Shown here piece after piece: positions 39,201 through 52,053 of a stretch of 64,000 nucleotides of DNA. The notes beneath the pieces are model-generated. The model ran no database searches. It worked only from the letters and a program-made list of their open reading frames with translations, and was not told where the DNA came from. Source of the stretch: Trichomonas vaginalis G3. Lineage: Eukaryota; Parabasalia; Trichomonadida; Trichomonadidae. Location: contig NC_067203.1 of the NCBI RefSeq assembly GCF_026262505.1, positions 27,633,411 through 27,697,410 on the forward strand, read 5' to 3'. Each line of letters begins with the position of its first letter. Positions within the stretch are counted from its first letter, which is position 1. Made by a program: the position numbers and the translations under genes.

Positions 39201-39731
39201 TTAGTTAAAAATTAGTTTTTAGTAGATAAATTCGTCATGTTCCCGTTTGTAACTCATTTTGTTTTTGCTTTATTGATGAAATTTCAATTTGTTGAGTGAA
39301 TATCGACAAATTTGTTAAATCTTGTTTTAAGCGCAGCAGCAATATTTGGAGTCTATTAACTATATCTAGACTTTCAGTATTTTGCATTATTTTTATTGTT
39401 GAGGTTAGAACAATCGCCTAACTAAGTAACGCATGTATGTAAAATGACTTTTTCGCGAAAACGGTCTTGCAGATTTTTACGAGAGTAAGATATCAATATA
39501 TACAACAATTGAGGATTAATTTTATTGCAGTGGTTTACGATTTTCATCGTTCAAAGTATCGGGGCAGATTATTAAATTTTAAGCTATACAATTTCCATTG
39601 TAGAGCTTTATATTTTGAAAGAATAGAACAATTGGACATATTATTATTAAGTATAAATGGAATCGATTTTAAATTGCATATATGTCAACACTGTTTCTGA
39701 CATTAATGTAAATACAAAGTACTAAACTACT

Positions 39732-40218
39732 ATGCATGAAGAAAACTTCAATTTCTCTCCACAATTAAGAGAAGTTTGGAGTTTTATTACTGAGAAAAAT
39801 CCGCTTGAAGTTGTTCATGAGAATTTAAAAAATTGCAAACAATTTCTTTAATCGTTCGGACATCAAAATTGAAATAAAAATTGTTGCACCTTTTTCGACA
39901 GTAAATGATAATAAAAAAAGAATTTTCAGAGGTGTAAAAAATAAACTTCTCAAATAGAAGGACCATGCTAAATGGAATGCGTCGCATACCCACCCAGTAA
40001 AAGTATTTGTGAAGCCATCCAGAGGAGTTAGGGCTTCTCCGTGCGTCATTGTTATGCCTCAAAACCAGAAACGAAGAGAGGAGACGAAATTTCCAAATTA
40101 ATTTTGGAATCCCGGCCCAAATCAAAAATTTAACCATATTTCCCAGTAGAGTGGAAGAAACTACTTATTATAAACAATCTTTATTAAAGAATAAACACCC
40201 ACATCTCTGTAAAATTCT
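39732..40218 (+). pseudogene. Coding-like remains of unknown origin, unit 3
   Basis: Copy of 8974-9460; overlapping - strand frame at 39787-40137. Confidence 0.35.
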
Positions 40219-40464
40219 TTTTTTATATTTACTGTCAGAAAAAGTGCAAACAATTTTTTTCTTTCAATTTTGATTTGCGAACGATTTTTTTTCTTGCGAA
40301 ATAACGTACTAAAATACACTTTTTTAAAATTTTATCAATTTGTTATGGTATATCTTTATGATAATGAATAAAATGCTTATTTTTCATAAGTAAATACATA
40401 ATTTATGCTGAAACACAAAAATAACACGAAAATTTCTCTACAAACATAGTATAAATTGAAGTTA

Positions 40465-41711
40465 CTAAAATTCATGAGGTGGTGAATTCAAGTAACTTGG
40501 TTCATGAAAATGAACAACAACATCTTCCATTGTTGTCCAATGTCTTGCATTAACGGCATCAACTACTCTCTGTGTGTATTTCACCATTGCAGGAACATCC
40601 ACAGGATAAACGTCGGGGCCTTTATGTGGAGTTTTAGGATGGATAACTCCAATTAAGAAAAATCTTAAATTCGCGCAAAGCTGAAGATTTGGTTCATCTA
40701 CCTGAGTAGTGAACATTAAACACATTCCACACTTTTCATGCATAAATATTGAGTTAAAATACCAACAGATCCGCAAGGAGCAACAAGAACTTTCAATGAT
40801 TGCCAAAACTTAACAATTGTTTCTACAGAACTTGAGAATTGAGAATCAGCTATTTCCCATTTACAGCCTTCATCAATCTTTGTACCACTACTTATGGCTT
40901 CATAAAGCTTATTAACATCATCGAAATTTCTTCCACTTCCCTTTGGTCTGTCATTGATCACAAACCTTGTAGGTTTGATTTTATTAAAGTTGACTTTTGT
41001 TTTTATCAGCTTTCGTAGCCTGTCAAGGCCTCCTGCAGTGTAGCCGTGAGCATATTCTAAACTATTTATCAGCCAAAGGGAGTGAACATATATTTGTTGT
41101 GACAAATCTACAAACGTCACTTTATATCCTAAAAAGTTTAAGATTTCTTGAGTAATTTCTCGATACATCGGAGGGGAATTAACCATGAAGCCTCTTGAAA
41201 CCAAATCTTGTGGAACAAGCATCATTGCACAAAGGAAATCATGAATATTGTGGCCATACATATTAAAATACTGAATATAATAAACTAATTCAAATAATTC
41301 TCCAGTTGTCTGCATCATTGTGTGACCGCCATGGTCCTGATAAGTTGTCTTAAAACTTCGCTTTTCATCTGAGATCTGACCTTTCGAAACAAAAACGTCT
41401 TTAAATAATGTAACATAAACCATACTATGAGTTATGTAATTGCTCGGAACTATTGCTCGTTCTGTATATGTTCGACCTGATATCAGGGCATAGTTAATCA
41501 CTTTCGGATCATTTTGATAAAAAACCTTATCCATTTGAACATAGGGACATTGATACCACCATGTTTTATGGTTAATGTTTTCTTGTGTTTTCGGTCCTAT
41601 TATTCTGACGCTGAAGCGAATTAAAGAATCTTCATATCTATAATTCGAAAAAATGGTCAAGAAGGAAGAAAAAGCAATAAAGAAGTTTATAAATATTGCA
41701 TTAGGTTGCAT
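40465..41711 (-). pseudogene. GT-B, disrupted copy in unit 3
   Basis: Broken at the same motif as the unit 2 copy, near 40750-40770, but by different changes (a net gain of two bases). The distal part is open in another frame to 40465. One substitution upstream gives Thr in place of Ile at residue 123 (KTTYQD instead of KTIYQD), the only amino-acid change seen between GT-B copies outside the broken patch. Confidence 0.7.
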
Positions 41712-41854
41712 TGAAGAGCTTGCTTTGTCTGTTAATGATGTCTGGGATTCCGTAAGGAGTTCTGCTGCAAAAAAATGATGAATGGATTAAACTCTGATAA
41801 CACCCAATTTATATATAATCCATTGTGGTGGTCTTTTTAAAAAACGAGTCCTTT

Positions 41855-43060
41855 TTTTCTGAGATTTCTGATCGCTTCCTTTCTGCTCGTCATGCCCGAA
41901 ATGGAAGAAATGATTGATATAGCCGAACTTATTACTCTAATTGGCAATTATCTTGTATAATACAATTAGTTGCATTGTCAGTTATTCTCAAGCATTATCG
42001 AATTTAAATTCAGCATCGCTAATTTGCATTGTATTGCAACAGCACATGTGTGTTGAGATAACAATAATATTACACCAGCTAAAATCACACAATAAAAATC
42101 GAAATTTTGCATCTCGAAAAAACAACAACAGAATTCTTCGTAATCTTGGGTATTTACATACATTGTGATACATATTCGAATGACCTGAATGTATGGGAAG
42201 TTACTAAAATTTGAGGAATTTATTGCAATAAAATAAACAAAGGTCATCCTTATTATATAAATTTGTAAAGAATAGCGAAGACCTTTACAATGTATGCACA
42301 GTCCCGCATATTAACTTTGAATATTTCTGATTTCATTTTGAAACATTTTGACTAGAGTATTGATAACTCAAATTTCCGATATAGTTACTACATTAATGCT
42401 AATGTAGTAAGTTTCCATTCATCTATTTACTTGATGTTATTGAAATAAAATCAATTTTATTTAACTATCCTTAAATAATATTTTTGTTGTGGAAACAATA
42501 TATCTAACGATGGTTATGGTATCTGACTAACTCTGGAATGAATGTTTATCAAATATGATATCAAAATCAAAAAAATAAATGTGTTTAATGATTAAAAACT
42601 AGTTAAATTGAATGTTTGACTAATTGTCCAGTACTTTGATTATCCAAATTTTTTTCGAAATTGATTTTTTCAAGAGAAACATTTAAATTTTGAATTTCAT
42701 TTTTGAATTTTCGAATTTTTTTTGGAGTCTTAAACTGATAAATTAAGCATAATTTGTAATGCCATCGCTTTATGTACAACATATGGTGATGAAATGAAGG
42801 CGGATTTTAAAAACTTATTTTAAATCAAAAATATTTTCCTCATTATCATTAATTCTAAATTGATATATACAATACACAGATAAGGCGTGAACTAAATTAG
42901 AAATATACTTGAATAAGAAGAGTAAAAGTCAAGTTTTTATTCATTTTATAATTGATTTAAACAAAAAATTACTTCATTTTAATATTCTAGTCGCTAGATG
43001 AGATTTTGCTCGTATTTGTTTACAGAGCCATATCATTTCTTGCAATTGAATTTGTTATGG
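41855..43060 (+). repeat. DR-B, unit 3
   Basis: Unit 3 copy, as unit 2. Confidence 0.8.
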
Positions 43061-43253
43061 AAAGAGGTATGAAAAAGTTTTTCGTAGAGAATACAATATC
43101 TCATATAACAAACGTGAGATATTGTTGTAAAAATCCGTAATTTAGTCAATCCAACATACTTTACAATATGAAAATTGAATTCGATATTGAGATTGGGACA
43201 AAGTTGCAATTCGGCACTTTTTGTAAAAAAATGGGGTCATACTCATAATGAAT

Positions 43254-43806
43254 AGAGACTTATAGCCAAGTCTTGATATCATGCAGGGAGAATATACATT
43301 GATAAGCAATTATATTTTATAGTAGTAGTATTCGGAAATTCTTACAATTTACAATACAATTTTCAAAAATGGATAAAGACTAATAGCCAAGTCTTGATAT
43401 CATGCAGGGAGAATATACATTGATAAGCAATTATATTTTATAGTAGTAGTATTCGGAAATTCTTACAATTTACAATACAATTTTCAAAAATGGATAAAGA
43501 CTAATAGCCAAGTCTTGATATCATGCAGGGAGAATATACATTGATAAGCAATTATATTTTATAGTAGTAGTATTCGGAAATTCTTACAATTTACAATACA
43601 ATTTTCAAAAATGGATAAAGACTAATAGCCAAGTCTTGATATCATGCAGGGAGAATATACATTGATAAGCAATTATATTTTATAGTAGTAGTATTCGGAA
43701 ATTCTTACAATTTACAATACAATTTTCAAAAATGGATAAAGACTAATAGCCAAGTCTTGATATCATGCAGGGAGAATATACATTGATAAGCAATTATATT
43801 TTATAG
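43254..43806 (+). repeat. 121-bp tandem array, left part, unit 3 (expanded)
   Basis: Tail of one period plus four full periods, three more than in the other units. All full periods carry attcgg, the version found only at the right-hand end in other units, so the extra copies look like a local expansion by unequal exchange or conversion. Confidence 0.9.
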
Positions 43807-44772
43807 TGTTGTAAACGAAAACGATAAAAACGGTTTGACAAAAAGTGACACTTTGCATGGCAAAAAATAGAGCCTTACTTTTGAGATACTTGAGATTGAA
43901 ACTGAATCTTATGAAGCGGTGATCTTGAATCACTAAATCATAAGGTTCAGTTTCATATAAAATTTGTTATTCTTTTGGAATTATTTCTTATAAGATTTTA
44001 CATCTTTTAGCGGGGAATGTTTGTTATCATGTATATATTATAAATATTTACACGATAACGAACATTCCTCACTAAATTACTGAGAAACTTTGAGGAAATG
44101 TCGAACAATTTCCTCAAAGTTTCTCAGATTTATATAGATAACTAGAGTCCCCTAGGCACTGATTCTGGTTCAGCACCTAGGAGGCTCTGGTTATCTAACG
44201 AACTGATAAAATGTTTTTAAATTTTGTGAATATTGCTACCTGTGAAGCACTGACTTCAAATCAGTACCTCACAGGTAGCAATTACATTGAAAGATGGGAG
44301 AAACTTTGTCCGAATGTTAAACTATTCGGACAAAGTTTCTCCCATTTGTAGTGGAGATGGAAGGCTTTGAGGTATATTGTATTAATATATACCCCAAAGC
44401 CTTCCATCTCCACTTGAAAGTGTCCAAACTTTGGGTTAATAGTTTGCAATTAACCCAAAGTTTGGACACTTTCTAGAAGGAATTGGATGGTAAGAGATAT
44501 ACATTCATATGGTATATCTCTTACCCTCCAATTTCTTCTTAAAATGGGAGAAACTTTGTCCGAATGTTAAACTATTCGGACAAAGTTTCTCCCATTTTGC
44601 GAAGGAATTGGAGGCTATGAGATACTGATGAAATGTCAGTAACTCATGGCCTCCAATTCCTTCCTAAAACTCATAAAAGTGGACCTTACATGCATTTAAA
44701 ATTTGACATGTAAAGTCCGCTTTTTGTGAGCGGGGATTTGACTCCGTCAAATCCCCTTTTTCGTTAACGAGA
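43807..44772. mobile_element. Hairpin block, unit 3
   Basis: 966-bp copy. Two substitutions: one just outside a stem (aagatggg for aatatggg near 44292) and one in an arm (aatttctt for aattcctt near 44533), which turns a G-C pair into a G-U pair in RNA form. Confidence 0.75.
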
Positions 44773-45207
44773 ATAGTAGTAGTATTCAGAAATTCTTATA
44801 ATTTACAATACAATTTTCAAAAATGGATAAAGACTAATAGCCAAGTCTTGATATCATGCAGGGAGAATATACATTGATAAGCAATTATATTTTATAGTAG
44901 TAGTATTCAGAAATTCTTACAATTTACAATACAATTTTCAAAAATGGATAAAGACTAATAGCCAAGTCTTGATATCATGCAGGGAGAATATACATTGATA
45001 AGCAATTATATTTTATAGTAGTAGTATTCGGAAATTCTTACAATTTACAATACAATTTTCAAAAATGGATAAAGACTAATAGCCAAGTCTTGATATCATG
45101 CAGGGAGAATATACATTGACAATTATAATAGTAGTAGTATTCGAAATTCTTACAATACAAATTCAAAGGATAAAGACTAATAGCCAAGTCTTGATATCAT
45201 GCAGAGA
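44773..45207 (+). repeat. 121-bp tandem array, right part, unit 3
   Basis: Three regular periods and one shortened period. From about 45115 to 45235 bases are missing at many scattered points compared with other units, a pattern more like poor consensus than biology. Confidence 0.85.
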
Positions 45208-45401
45208 TATACAAATTTTATCATAAGGAAATACATTTATCAATTTTCATGTGAAAATTACATAAATTTGTTCTCCAATAAATAGCAATAATACTTTGAA
45301 TGTTATATTAAGTAATATAGCTTCAGGTAAATAAGCTTACACTTCAAAAATATACTGTTTATTCATTAATTTTAAAAAAAGTCCAAATTATCTAATCTTG
45401 C

Positions 45402-46421
45402 TTACTCTTCCTTTAAACTTCTTTGTGCCAAATTTAATATTGCCTTCAAAGATGGAATAAGGACATTAGGTTCAATCCTTCGGCTTTCGACAATTTCCAA
45501 AATGTGTTGAATTAATTTCAAACATTCATCGTGTTTTGAAGCTCTTTGCTCAACAATCTGATTACCTGCCCTTGTAAGAATTCTTACTGCTCTTTCTTCA
45601 TTCAAAACATTAGCGACTTGAACCTTAATAATCGCATTTGGAATCACAACAGTGATGAGAGTTATGACGATGTCATCAATGCGCTCATTTTTCTTACCCA
45701 AGAAAAATGTTTGCTTTAATTGATGAAAGTGTGATTCCGCAATGTTATTCGTGGAATCACCTTCTCCACGATATAACATCATCCAATGTTCTTTGGTTCT
45801 TCTCCATTGTTTATCGAAATACTTCAAAGCGCGCGGTTCTTCTTCTTCTAACATTGTTGTCAAGAACTCATATGTTTCATCAGACTCTTCAGCCAGCTTT
45901 TCTGCATTCGTTGCATCTGCACGTAATGTCAAAAAGTCCATTGCTAAATAGAAGTTCTCAAAATTCTGTGGATTGTCAAAATAGCTTCCAACTTTTGCAC
46001 ATGCGCGTAAAACATGCACAGCGCACCAACTGAGCTGCGCAAGAGGAAATCCATCCTCAATTGCGCGAGCAATGTTTAGCGCACAGTCAGCGCTCCAATG
46101 CTGTGGATCCAGGTGCGCAAACTCACAGAATTTCACCAAACATTCTTGAATTTTTTCAGATGTCTGAGGGTTCACTAAAAAATAGCAAAAGGGGAAAATT
46201 GTGTTTTGACTTGTTTTCATTGTTACTGCAAACAATTGGATCTTTCCTTTAATTAAAGAATGAGTGGAATCGACGTGGAGAGGGTTATCAATGCTATGCA
46301 CCAATTCTTTTGCAGCAAAAGGTGCATATATGATTGTAAACTCGGAAAAATCTCTATTGTAATCAAATTGAACGAGATCATCTGGGCACTCTTCCTGTAA
46401 ATTATTCAAAAATGCTTCCAA
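45402..46421 (-). CDS. MULE transposase, DDE catalytic part, unit 3
   Basis: Same catalytic residues. In this copy one base is also missing between the TAG and the first listed codon (near 46447), so the two halves are no longer in the same frame; this copy is doubly broken. Confidence 0.75.
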   Translation of the reverse strand: MEAFLNNLQEECPDDLVQFDYNRDFSEFTIIYAPFAAKELVHSIDNPLHVDSTHSLIKGKIQLFAVTMKTSQNTIFPFCYFLVNPQTSEKIQECLVKFCEFAHLDPQHWSADCALNIARAIEDGFPLAQLSWCAVHVLRACAKVGSYFDNPQNFENFYLAMDFLTLRADATNAEKLAEESDETYEFLTTMLEEEEPRALKYFDKQWRRTKEHWMMLYRGEGDSTNNIAESHFHQLKQTFFLGKKNERIDDIVITLITVVIPNAIIKVQVANVLNEERAVRILTRAGNQIVEQRASKHDECLKLIQHILEIVESRRIEPNVLIPSLKAILNLAQRSLKEE

Positions 46422-46459
46422 AGAAGTGTAAAGATCGTTTGATAATTTTGTGCAATAAT

Positions 46460-46870
46460 CTAATCAAGGCGATAAAATTTGTGCTTTAAAGCATCAGTAG
46501 ACTGCGCGAAAAGTTTCATCGTTTCTTTGTTATTCGTATCAATTCCGAACTTATCAAAAAATGCTTTTTGAGCAAGAAATTGCTTTCCACCGTTTTTAAT
46601 ATAAAGTTCGATCCATTTTTGATAAAATTTACTCGCGTAATGTGAACCCATTTCAACTCCTATATGATGGCAATGTTCTTCATTAACTTTGCTTATAGTA
46701 AACACTCCATTTTGTTCTTCAACCCTAAATTTTGCCTTGCATAGGGGATACGAACATGAATAAGTGACATATTGCTTTGGAGATCCCGTTCTTCTTCTGT
46801 ATGGGACACCGCCCTTGACTTCCTGTTTAATACCAAAAGCAATAAGCTCCTCTAAGTCCACCGAAATCAT
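46460..46870 (-). CDS. MULE zinc-finger part, unit 3
   Basis: 136 codons with His at residue 66 (base 46675 is G), as in the partial copy at the left edge. Confidence 0.75.
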   Translation of the reverse strand: MISVDLEELIAFGIKQEVKGGVPYRRRTGSPKQYVTYSCSYPLCKAKFRVEEQNGVFTISKVNEEHCHHIGVEMGSHYASKFYQKWIELYIKNGGKQFLAQKAFFDKFGIDTNNKETMKLFAQSTDALKHKFYRLD

Positions 46871-47152
46871 AAAAATGAAATGATTTTGAAAAGAGTTAAC
46901 AAAATTCAAATCACATCAAAAACAAAAACACATAAAAATATTTTATTATACTCATTCGAAATTAAAAATAATAAAATTTATATATATTAATTTCATTAAA
47001 TCAAGGTTAAAAATCTCACCGGAAAAATAACCTCAGTGTGATAAATTTATCACCGGAAAAATTTACAATAAGGTTAATACCGAAAATATCGAAAAATCAA
47101 CATTTAAGGTTAATTTAAGAGTATGCACTTTTGTCACCTACTCCCTTTTTAA
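46871..47152. promoter_or_regulatory. Divergent promoter region, unit 3/4 junction
   Basis: Palindrome at 47038-47053 with its two flanking tcaccggaaaaat copies. Confidence 0.5.
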
Positions 47153-48571
47153 ATGAATCTTATTATTAACTCGAGCTATTTCAAAGAGAATCGGCATAAT
47201 AGCTTAAGCAGATTATACTACGGTGCAGTAAAGAATTTTTGCATTATTTATTTAATATTTGCCTTCATATTTGTGGATTATCTATTAGAACAAAATCTAA
47301 ATCTAACAATTATGTTTCAATTGGAGCAGGAACAATTTATCGATGCTTTCAGTAATATTAACTTCACACAAAACGATGCGGGCGTTCATGAACTTCAAAT
47401 CCATCCTGGAATAAAGGTTCTTCATAATTTTTCTGCAATAAGAACAGAAGAAACATTCTTTAGTGCTGGCCACAAAATCTTTGTTACAGTATTCGATAGT
47501 GGATTCATGAAGGAGTATTTCCTTTATCTCCCACCATTTGACAGTTACATTCCGAAAGGTCTAACTCCGAAACAGACAGACCTTTTCTGGAAACAAGAGG
47601 AAAATCATATACATTACTCAGATTTCCATATTCCGCATATTGATGTTGTATGGACTGTTAAAAATGGAATTTCATCACTTTCTAATGCTCATTCTTGTCG
47701 CAAAAGCAACTCTTCTCATCATCTAAACTTCTGCAAATGGCCTACGACCGTTAATAATCCAGAAATCAAAGGAACGGCCTTAGTTGTCGGCAGCCATCAG
47801 ATAAACTACTTCCAACACTTTTTTGATAACGGGTTACCGCATTACGCCGCTGGCTCTCTCGCCACAGGTATTTCTCCCCAAATGATAACTGTTGTTTCTA
47901 CAGCCTGCAATCCAGTAACGATAGAAACTCTAGAAAAACTCGGCTACAAGTCGCGCCAGAACTGTCAAAGCGATGGAAAGCAAGTTAGTGCCGAGTTACT
48001 TATCATGTGCACTGCAACTCGAGTTGTCCATCATTATTTCTTCGACTGGTACCAGGAGCTAATGAGGATACCGATAGCTGAACGTTCTAAAGTCATTTTA
48101 CTGCCAAGAGGCAAAGGGAGTGGCGGAAGAGGTAGTAGAATCATTCAAAATCTCCATGACATTGTCCCTCATCTCAGTAAAATCTTCGGATCCGAAAACG
48201 TCATCATTCACGATCAAAATTCTCCAGAAAAGACACTTTCAGCACTAATCAATAAATTCAGTACCGCGAGATACATAATTGGGCCTCATGGAGGAGCTTT
48301 TTATAACCAATTCTTTTCTGGAACAAATACAACAATTGTGGAAATGCTTCCTGTCAAAGAGAACGGATATTACCCAGAACAAACTGGTCCAAGATCGATG
48401 TCATTTGCACACTTGGCTATGTACACGAACACAGAATGCTTACACCAAGATTTTTACAGATACTATACAATAAGTGATCAGATCAACTATAATATTAATA
48501 TAACCGATTTCATGAATTGGTTTAAATTTAATTTTAGAAATGATACTTTTGTTGTTAATGCTTCTTCATAA
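47153..48571 (+). CDS. GT61-like glycosyltransferase GT-A, unit 4 copy
   Basis: Identical in protein sequence to the other GT-A copies, with the same start context and TAA stop. Downstream, the first difference from unit 1 is in a poly-A run near 48750. Confidence 0.85.
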   Translation: MNLIINSSYFKENRHNSLSRLYYGAVKNFCIIYLIFAFIFVDYLLEQNLNLTIMFQLEQEQFIDAFSNINFTQNDAGVHELQIHPGIKVLHNFSAIRTEETFFSAGHKIFVTVFDSGFMKEYFLYLPPFDSYIPKGLTPKQTDLFWKQEENHIHYSDFHIPHIDVVWTVKNGISSLSNAHSCRKSNSSHHLNFCKWPTTVNNPEIKGTALVVGSHQINYFQHFFDNGLPHYAAGSLATGISPQMITVVSTACNPVTIETLEKLGYKSRQNCQSDGKQVSAELLIMCTATRVVHHYFFDWYQELMRIPIAERSKVILLPRGKGSGGRGSRIIQNLHDIVPHLSKIFGSENVIIHDQNSPEKTLSALINKFSTARYIIGPHGGAFYNQFFSGTNTTIVEMLPVKENGYYPEQTGPRSMSFAHLAMYTNTECLHQDFYRYYTISDQINYNINITDFMNWFKFNFRNDTFVVNASS

Positions 48572-49415
48572 TTTAAGACTTTGTTTGTATAAAGAGGTAG
48601 GGCAACGATAGGTCAAAAAGGCTTCTCTGATAGATTTCCTTGCCTTTTGGATATGCTATAATATATAGCCTAGCATGATAGGATATGATGTCAAAAGTTA
48701 GAACATAACTTAGGATCTTGAGAAAAATGAAAAACAAAAATTACATAAAAAAAAAAAATTTTATCTAATTTGTTTTTTTGGACCGAATAAGTAATTTTAT
48801 TGAATTTCAATACGACACATAGATTTTATTATTAGTAATAAATATAATGGTTTACTATTAACAAGGAACCTAAACTAATGAAAATTTGATTTCAAATATT
48901 GTATATGATTATCATAGATTACCAAAATATATTGCTATTTATGAGGATATAATATTGATTATTAGTAAATCGTATAAATTTAATAAATATACCATGAATA
49001 TTGAATGAATTTCTTGATTCATAGGGGTAAAACGCGCTTTTATATGATTTAGACAGAGAATTTATGAGATATAAATAACACAATAAAGGTTTATATTGAA
49101 TATTTTCTAAAAATAAATCGAAATTATAAAAAACAATACATTTATTCATTGAAACTACTTGGACAAATATGAAACAAGCATTCAGGCAATTCTTTTGAGA
49201 CTTCAACGCATCTGATAATTTTTATATAACTTCACCTCTTATGCTTAGAGTGGAGGTATTGAGATCGTAGAAGTATAGATGAGCTCACATTCAGATATGA
49301 TGTGTGAACTTCTGTTTTCACTGCAATTTTGAATCAGAATAAACTCAAAACAAGAATAAAATGATATACTCACTCTCTAAATGTGTTCGAGATTTAAAGT
49401 TGTATGAATAAAACG

Positions 49416-49464
49416 ATTCATCTTTCGAAGCCTCCCATTTAATGAGAGACTTCGAAAGATGAAT
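49416..49464. repeat. Hairpin with 15-bp perfect arms, unit 4
   Basis: Exact copy of the hairpin at 2826-2874. Confidence 0.8.
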
Positions 49465-49890
49465 GTATTCATGTAGATGAAATACTATATATGACCATGT
49501 GTGATACTAAAGATATCAAAATGTTCATTTTTAAGTGCAATAGAAGGGTTATCTCTCGTAAAATCTCAATTTAAGGAAGATTTAGAAAGAACTCCTTTCC
49601 TAAGTAGATAGTGTGTGGTTTCTGTCTTTTGGTTGATCAGGAACTATGAAATTAAGTCGGACAGAAAGAAGTTCTTTCCAAAACAGACTCCAAATGAGTT
49701 GTTCGAAAAGAACTTCCTTCTGTATATGGATAATTGTAGTTACCGCACTGAAGTATGTAATTGTGATGATGGAGTTCTCGATAAATCTAAAATCGGATTA
49801 AGATTAATTGAAAACTCAAGTAATTCTTTGAAATCTTGTGTTGTCTGGCACTATAATAACCAAAGAATGAGAATATTATGTTGAATGATG

Positions 49891-49936
49891 AGTACGTGTG
49901 CTCGGCATTCGCCGAGCGAATTGAGTTTAACGTACT
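49891..49936. repeat. Nested palindrome with GC-rich core, unit 4
   Basis: Exact copy of 3301-3346. Confidence 0.7.
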
Positions 49937-49960
49937 ATGAAAAGTGACAAATTTGGGCTT

Positions 49961-51161
49961 TTTTTCCTAGGGTTATGATCTCTTCCTTTCTGCTCAATAC
50001 GACAGAAATGAAAGAATGAATTTGTACTCCCTAATTGATTACTACAATCTGTATCTATCTTTAACATAGAATTAGCTGCATTGTGATTTATACTCCAGAA
50101 TTATTCAATTTAAGATCAACCTCGTAAATTTTAATCATATTGCACCAATACTCCTACGTTGAGATAAGAACATGATTATACATACCAAAGCCCCATATTA
50201 AAAATCAAAATTTAGCACCTCCATTATGCAACCACATTATTCGTCGCAAATAAGTATATTTACGCATATTATGATGCATATTCACACAACTCGTATACAT
50301 GAAAAGTTATTAAAATCAGACAAAATTATTGCAATAAGGAAAAAAAACAACTTTATTATATATGTTAGTAATGAATTACAAATATTTCTACAAAGAATGC
50401 TCAATACTTCATATAATCTTCGAATATTTCTTATTACAAGTTAATACATTTTGACTCGAACATGATAAACAAAAGCTGACACGCTGATTACTACATTTAT
50501 GAAAATATAGTACGTTTCCATTCATCTGTTTACTTGTTTTTGTTGGAATAAAATCATTTTTTTTTCTTTCATGAAATAAGAATTTTGCTGCGAAAGCAAT
50601 ATCTCTAACAATAATTAATACATTACGTCAACTCTGGAATGAGTATTTATCAAATATGATATCAAAATCAAAAATTAGTTGTTTTTTATGAGTAAAAACG
50701 ATGTAAATTGATTATTTGACTAATTATCAAATACTTTGATTTTCCAAATTTTTTTCGAAATTGATTTTTTCATGTGAAAATTCAAATTGTTTAATTTCAT
50801 TTTTGAAATTTTGAATTTTTTTTGGAATTTTGAGTTGATCAATTCAGCAGAATTGATAATGCTATTGCTTTAGGGCATACCACAAGGTGATGAATAAAAG
50901 GTGAACATTAACAAATTATTTTAAATCACAAATATCATCCTCATCAACTTTAATTCTAAAAAGAACTGTACTGAATTATGAAAATGCATGATTTACATTA
51001 TTAAAATCTTTGAATGAAAATAGTACAAGATAAGTTTTTATTCATTTTTAATTAGATTTAAACGAAAAACTACTCCATATTAAAATTTAAGTCGAGAAAT
51101 CGTATTTTGTTCTTATTTGTTAGCATTTTGTAGACATTCTAATCTTGAATTAATTTGTTAC
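49961..51161 (+). repeat. DR-A, unit 4
   Basis: Unit 4 copy. One A fewer in a poly-A run near 50345 leaves a 72-codon open stretch there that is absent in the other units, which argues against it being a gene. Confidence 0.8.
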
Positions 51162-51864
51162 ATGATATTATTAACAAATTTAACTGAAAAAATATGTTAA
51201 TATGGAATAAACCATGATTATATAAGCTATCAATGCTATATATACATATGTAAAAGATTCATATTAACTCAATTAACAAAAATGATAGATTTTCATAAAG
51301 GTTCAATCTAGGTTCGTCCGAAAATTTTGATTTTTATATAGAAGACATAGTTTCATATACATAATTAAATTTTCAAACAAATTTGATCATACCATTTATT
51401 AAGCAGGATAGTATATTAATTACCATCAGTATAAAAATATAAAAATGATTATATTTAATTATTGCATAATTTAGTCAAAGAGTTATAAGCCTCAAGTGAT
51501 CGTTATCACCTTCAATGCACGTATACTTTATTGATTCATAGATATTTAATCTATGTTTGACATGTTGTTGTCGTCATTCGTTTTGTTCCCATTCTTCCTA
51601 AGTTAGAATTAGAGAATACACCATCCACATCATCTAATTTGGTCCTCAGCGATAGATTGGTTCATTTTGGAGGAGTCCCATCAGACAGTTTTCGAGCACC
51701 AAATATCAAATTTTAATGTATACAAATCTTTAGTGATTTATCTCTTTTATGATGAGTAAAAGGTTTCTGCTCATCAACATTTGATTTCCGACATATATGA
51801 TTTCTAATTGCAATTATTTACTTTCTTTTTATAATCTAACTCTGTGACTCATACCATAAATTAA

Positions 51865-52053
51865 TTATTGGAAAGTGTCAATATGTTTGGCACAACGAAT
51901 GGCGGAAGATACCAAACCATGCAGGGAATATGATACGTTTAAGATCTCCGAACTTTTTTTCCAAAAATTTTCTATCGTTGCCCTACCTCTTTGTATAAAC
52001 TGTTCCATAAAATTTCTGATAATTGAAAATTTTGTATGATCGGCAGTTTTCAA
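51865..52053 (-). other. Short coding-like stretch, unit 4
   Basis: Same 62 codons as at 5275-5463, unchanged. Confidence 0.3.

Larger units (their letters stand above)
32738..40464. other. AT-rich GT-A to GT-B spacer, unit 3
   Basis: Same layout as unit 1; sequence follows the unit 2 version at most of the indel sites but has the four-G version near 39172 seen in unit 1. No gene called. Confidence 0.6.
31319..47152. repeat. Tandem unit 3, longest copy (15.8 kb)
   Basis: Third full unit, 15834 bp. The extra length of about 455 bp lies in the 121-bp arrays: three more copies on the left of the hairpin block and about one more on the right. GT-B is disrupted near 40740-40780, and the MULE transposase has an extra 1-base deletion just after the in-frame TAG. 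Confidence 0.97.
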